Source: Fidelibacterota bacterium
GTDB lineage: Bacteria; Fidelibacterota; UBA2242
Reading direction: 5' to 3'
DNA: 8,059 bases
Assembly: GCA_023229045.1 (NCBI GenBank)
Contig: JALOAB010000096.1
Location: 1-8,059 of the forward strand
The stretch's first letter is position 1, and the number at the start of each line of letters is the position of its first letter. Position numbers and translations under genes: made by a program. The notes beneath the pieces were generated by a model. The model saw only the letters and a list, made by a program, of their open reading frames with translations, did not search any database and had not been told where the DNA came from. This document shows, piece after piece, positions 6,203 to 8,059 of this stretch.

Positions 6203-8053
6203 TTATTTAACCAACAGCATCTTACGCGACTCCACGGCCAATTGCTTAGCGGTTGCCACATTCAGCTGATAGATATAGACGCCCGTTGGCGCGCTTTGCC
6301 CGGAGAGCAGAGTGCCGTTCCAGACCGCTACATGTTCGCCGGCGTTCAGTTCACTATTCTCCAGAACAGAAACCAGTTGCCCGGACAGATTATATACTTT
6401 CAGTTCTACCCGCGCTGGTGCTTTTAGAATATATCGGATATTAGTGGTGGCATTGAACGGATTCGGATAATTGGAATAGAGTTTAAACGATCCGGCAATT
6501 TGGCTGGGCTCGCCATGGATAGCGACGGGAGTAGTCGGCGGAATACTGATTAATTCGATTCCGGTGCCGTTGTCCGGGTCCAGATTGCGGCTATATTGCT
6601 TCGATGCGGCGTTATTCCAGTGTTCGTGAACGCCCAGACTGGCAAATAAAATCCCGTCGTTGTCCGAATCGTAAACTAAATCTTCCGGCCAATTCGATGA
6701 ATCGGCGGCCTGATGCAGGTAATCATCGACGCCATCCATCTGCACATAAGTACCGGCCGCCGGAACCCGCTCAGCCGTGAATTCCGAACGCAGAAAATCA
6801 TATCCAACCGATTCGATCGCAACCGGATCCAATGATACAAAAACCGATGACATAAAATCATCATTAAACGGCGCCATCTGCCATTTAAGCGGCTTTCCGA
6901 GTTCATGATCAGTCGCCCATAAAGCGTCCATCAGATAGACCAGATTCTTTTCACCGAGGATCGAATGACTCATGATATCCACCTGAACCCGATACAGGCC
7001 ATATCCCGGTCGTTCGATGGCTATCTCCATTTCCCTGGGAGCGACCAGACCGTTGTGCAGATGTGCGGCATCGGGGCGGGTATGCGATCCAAAATGGTTC
7101 TTGGCAAACATCGTCACGCCACCCCGTTTGTGACCTTTCAGCATTGGAATATTGATCATATATTCGGCATCTTCGAAAATATTGTATAGACAGTCATCAT
7201 AGACCGGACCTTCTCCGGTTCGGTCTGCATCCCAGACATTCTCTCTTAAGATTTCGCCATGATCGGAGTAAAATATTTTTTCGATTGTGCCAGCCTGCGC
7301 ATGTTCCCGTCCTAGAGAATCGGGATTATCATGATCGAGATAGTGGACATCGGGAAATTCACTGTGCCAGTAATCGTACAGGTGTTTGTATATGTGTTTC
7401 ATCGGATCGCCGATATAAATGTCACTTTCCTCCACGCCGACGACATTGACAAGTTGACGAAAAACCGACATTACGACTGCCGGCGAAGTTTCGGAAACTC
7501 CATAATAATCATTGAGAACGCAGGATAAATCAGTAGTGTTGACATTATAACTCCAGCCGCTGGTGGCATTCATTTTAATAAAGATTTTCTCGCCCGGAGA
7601 ATAATGCACGGCGCCCTTTCCACGATTGGTATTATGATATTTGAAAATTGCCACCCAGGCCAGACTGTCGCTGGTTTCTCCCGTCAGAGATTGGATGGCT
7701 AAAGAAACCATACTGTCAACTACTGCCTGATCATTATTCTGCGGTAAAAACCAAGCCAGCCCGGAACGATAAGTAATAAAACTTGATTGCCACGGCCATT
7801 GCGGATTTGCGGTTGAATCCGGCACGCAATTCTCATTGGTGGCGTCCGGATTGTGCACCCAGACCACGCGCCCCGGGAATATGCCTTGGGCGACGCCCAT
7901 CGGCAAATTGGCTTCGTGCACGATCGTCGAGTAACTGGCATAGGCGGTTTCGCTGGAATTATGTAAAATGAGAAAAGAGGCTAATACGCCTATGATAACA
8001 AATCCGGTTGCCATTATATAACGCGATTTGGCAAAGAGTTTTTTAGCTTTCAT
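6203..8053 (-). CDS. Exported DUF362 protein with T9SS-type C-terminal sorting domain
   Basis: The protein has 616 residues. A basic N-terminus (MKAKKLFAKSR) and a hydrophobic stretch (about 15-30) with a possible AYA cleavage site at 37-39 indicate export. Residues about 150-425 carry DUF362 signatures: GEKIFIKMNATSGW (154-167), SPAVVMSVFRQLVNVVGV then DIYIGDP (211-217), YMINIPMLKGHKRGGVTMFAKNHFG (298-322), and SLDPVAIESVGYDFL (407-421). DSDNDG (462-467) looks like an acidic calcium-binding loop. Residues about 523-616 form a sorting domain with NYPNPFN (528-534), KVYNLSGQL, APTGVY and terminal RKMLLVK. DUF362 has no settled general function, and the three cysteines are isolated, with no CxxC or ferredoxin motif. 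The start lies six bases from the window edge and the frame is open upstream, so its ribosome binding site is not visible and a longer N-terminus is possible. The gene is probably co-transcribed with the downstream SDR gene. Confidence 0.85.
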   Translation of the reverse strand: MKAKKLFAKSRYIMATGFVIIGVLASFLILHNSSETAYASYSTIVHEANLPMGVAQGIFPGRVVWVHNPDATNENCVPDSTANPQWPWQSSFITYRSGLAWFLPQNNDQAVVDSMVSLAIQSLTGETSDSLAWVAIFKYHNTNRGKGAVHYSPGEKIFIKMNATSGWSYNVNTTDLSCVLNDYYGVSETSPAVVMSVFRQLVNVVGVEESDIYIGDPMKHIYKHLYDYWHSEFPDVHYLDHDNPDSLGREHAQAGTIEKIFYSDHGEILRENVWDADRTGEGPVYDDCLYNIFEDAEYMINIPMLKGHKRGGVTMFAKNHFGSHTRPDAAHLHNGLVAPREMEIAIERPGYGLYRVQVDIMSHSILGEKNLVYLMDALWATDHELGKPLKWQMAPFNDDFMSSVFVSLDPVAIESVGYDFLRSEFTAERVPAAGTYVQMDGVDDYLHQAADSSNWPEDLVYDSDNDGILFASLGVHEHWNNAASKQYSRNLDPDNGTGIELISIPPTTPVAIHGEPSQIAGSFKLYSNYPNPFNATTNIRYILKAPARVELKVYNLSGQLVSVLENSELNAGEHVAVWNGTLLSGQSAPTGVYIYQLNVATAKQLAVESRKMLLVK

Positions 8054-8059
8054 AAAAGC

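Noticed and set aside
1..8059. CRISPR arrays, tRNA or rRNA genes, insertion sequences, attachment sites
   Set aside because: I saw no regularly spaced direct repeats, no tRNA-like or rRNA-like stretches, no transposase motifs and no flanking terminal repeats.

Overview
The window looks like chromosomal DNA from a Gram-negative bacterium of the FCB group or a nearby candidate phylum (Calditrichota, KSB1, Marinimicrobia and Zixibacteria are the sort of lineages meant). The main evidence is two unrelated exported proteins that end in the same C-terminal sorting-type domain, with NYPNPFN at its start, a PTGVY motif and a terminal RKML motif. A TonB-dependent receptor confirms an outer membrane. 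The exact phylum cannot be fixed from the sequence alone.

Layout. Bases 1-229 (minus strand) hold the N-terminal part of a metallo-beta-lactamase-fold hydrolase that runs off the window edge. After a 152-base divergent intergenic region with a Fur-box-like palindrome comes an adenosine deaminase family gene (382-1410, plus). Bases 1411-1748 are non-coding and hold a possible weak terminator, a possible promoter and a clear cobalamin riboswitch (about 1529-1716). The riboswitch heads a two-gene plus-strand operon. The first gene (1749-3833) is a BtuB-type TonB-dependent receptor. The second (3853-5166), 19 bases later, is a secreted beta-propeller resembling the BtuG/DUF5074/YncE-like surface B12-binding proteins of Bacteroides. 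Converging on it from the minus strand is a second two-gene unit: a secreted DUF362 protein (6203-8053) and, 12 bases downstream of it, an extended short-chain dehydrogenase/epimerase (5207-6190).

How the genes work together. The most coherent system is riboswitch, BtuB-like receptor and BtuG-like propeller. When cobalamin is scarce the riboswitch should allow expression. The propeller would then catch cobalamin at the cell surface and pass it to the receptor, which imports it using TonB energy. The unusual point is the propeller's anchor. In Bacteroides, BtuG is a lipoprotein. Here the signal peptide has no lipobox cysteine, and the protein instead carries a type IX secretion (T9SS)-like C-terminal domain. 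This looks like a lineage-specific version of the BtuB-BtuG pair with a different route to the surface. No inner-membrane BtuCDF genes lie in the window. The DUF362/SDR pair has no recognisable pathway, and the deaminase and the hydrolase look like ordinary housekeeping genes.
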